DNA of 6,254 bases. Origin: an uncultured Lysobacteraceae bacterium (lineage in GTDB: Bacteria; Pseudomonadota; Gammaproteobacteria; Xanthomonadales; Rhodanobacteraceae). The position numbers and the translations under genes were made by a program. The stretch covers positions 1 through 6,254 of the forward strand of contig CAMLSI010000328.1 of the NCBI GenBank assembly GCA_946482585.1. Reading direction: 5' to 3'. The notes below the pieces were generated by a model that had not been told where the DNA came from, searched no databases, and worked only from the letters and a program-made list of their open reading frames with translations. Positions 5,822-6,254 of this stretch are shown here, piece by piece (position 1 is the first letter of the stretch; each line of letters starts with the position of its first letter).

Positions 5822-6169
5822 CTAGGAAGCGGGCCTGCCCGCCCTCAGCGGCTCGCCGTCGGCGTCGTAGGCCGGCGGCGTGTAGAAGTTCAAGGTCTTC
5901 AGCAGCGTTCGACCGGTATTGCGGATCTCGTGCCGCTCGCCGCGCTCGATCGCGACGAGGCTGCCGGACTTGAGCCGTTGACGCCGCCCCTCGACGATGG
6001 CCAAGCCCGTGCCGGCGACGACGAACAGCCACTGATCCGCACCGCGATGGCGATTGTCCGGGCCGCCCTCGCTGCCGCCGGGCGGGATCACCATTTCCGC
6101 GGCCTGCACCTCGCGCACGTCGAACGCGACGCGGAAGCCTTCGCCGAACCGCAACACCTTCGATTGCAT
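5822..6169 (-). CDS. Small single-domain cupin protein
   Basis: This 115-residue protein is a single cupin barrel of unknown ligand. Cupin motif 1 is recognisable but altered: His41 is followed by RGADQWLFVVAGTG (42-55), with Asp45-Gln46 where the usual second His and Glu would be sought. Motif 2 is G69-SLVAI-ER-G77-ER-H80-EIR-N84, with the conserved Gly, His and Asn but without the usual Pro. Metal binding is therefore possible through His41, His80 and Gln46 but not assured. The start ATG (6169-6167) has GGGAGG five bases upstream. It is on the same strand as ohrR and 66 bp before it, but the strong ohrR promoter between them suggests separate control. Such stand-alone cupins can be binding proteins, isomerases or dioxygenases; no role in peroxide defence can be claimed. 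The tail (after about residue 100) is short and probably disordered. Confidence 0.85.
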   Translation of the reverse strand: MQSKVLRFGEGFRVAFDVREVQAAEMVIPPGGSEGGPDNRHRGADQWLFVVAGTGLAIVEGRRQRLKSGSLVAIERGERHEIRNTGRTLLKTLNFYTPPAYDADGEPLRAGRPAS

Positions 6170-6216
6170 GACATCCTCCCGCCCGGGCCGGCCTCCACCG
6201 TGCCCGGACGGATGTC
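6170..6216 (-). promoter_or_regulatory. Leader hairpin overlapping the cupin ribosome site
   Basis: In the minus-strand transcript GACATCC (6216-6210) can pair with GGATGTC (6176-6170), and inside it CCGGGC (6207-6202) pairs with GCCCGG (6188-6183). The 3' arm includes the last two bases of the GGGAGG Shine-Dalgarno (6180-6175) and ends immediately before the ATG, so folding would hinder initiation. A TTGACA box (6218-6213) overlaps the 5' arm but has no -10 at proper spacing. Bases 6219-6254 show nothing I can support. Confidence 0.35.
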
Positions 6217-6254
6217 AACGTGGGATCGATGCGGTTACTTACCGACGTAGCAGA

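Noticed and set aside
6213..6218. TTGACA on the minus strand as a cupin promoter -35
   Set aside because: No A/T-rich -10 occurs 16-18 bases downstream; the sequence there is GC-only, so I mention it but do not call a promoter.
5799..6218. Minus-strand 139-codon frame overlapping the cupin gene
   Set aside because: Arg-rich shadow frame; the other frame has recognisable cupin motifs and a ribosome site.

Overview
The window is GC-rich (by eye well above 60%, with strong G/C bias at third codon positions) and reads as an ordinary proteobacterial chromosome. The gene content (ZapE, an AsmA-like anchored protein, and a two-cysteine OhrR next to Ohr as in Xanthomonas) suggests a gammaproteobacterium near the Xanthomonadales/Nevskiales. 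That placement is inference. I see no insertion sequence, phage gene, tRNA, rRNA or CRISPR array.

Layout, left half (all + strand): 1-812 is the C-terminal two thirds of zapE, an AFG1-like cell-division ATPase cut by the window edge. After a structured gap, 1080-1382 encodes a 100-residue exported protein of unknown family. After a gap with a strong hairpin (1499-1519), 1586-3742 encodes a membrane-anchored, beta-rich protein of AsmA/YhdP type. A tandem repeat and hairpin follow. Then comes a pair overlapping by ATGA: a 54-residue arginine-rich ORF (3816-3980) and a GNAT acetyltransferase (3977-4648).

Layout, right half (all - strand): converging on the GNAT gene are ohr (4745-5170) and, upstream of it, ohrR (5285-5755), followed by a small cupin protein (5822-6169). 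A long three-part hairpin (4663-4731) lies between the convergent transcription units and probably ends one or both.

Working together: ohrR-ohr is a self-contained organic-peroxide defence unit. OhrR carries the sensing Cys22, its likely partner Cys127, and the two tyrosines that contact the sensing cysteine. Ohr carries both catalytic cysteines plus Arg18 and Glu50. The ohrR promoter is unusually legible: TTGCAA and TAATAT boxes 17 bp apart, with a 22-bp near-perfect palindrome filling the spacer and overlapping the -10. The predicted transcript starts 1-3 nt before the ohrR ATG, so ohrR is probably translated from a leaderless mRNA, whereas ohr has its own strong Shine-Dalgarno. The 114-bp ohrR-ohr gap holds two palindromic boxes in tandem that are unlike the main operator.

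No large undescribed system is visible. The most informative observations are the ohrR control region, the boxes inside the ohrR-ohr gap, the convergent hairpin and the small ORF coupled to the acetyltransferase.
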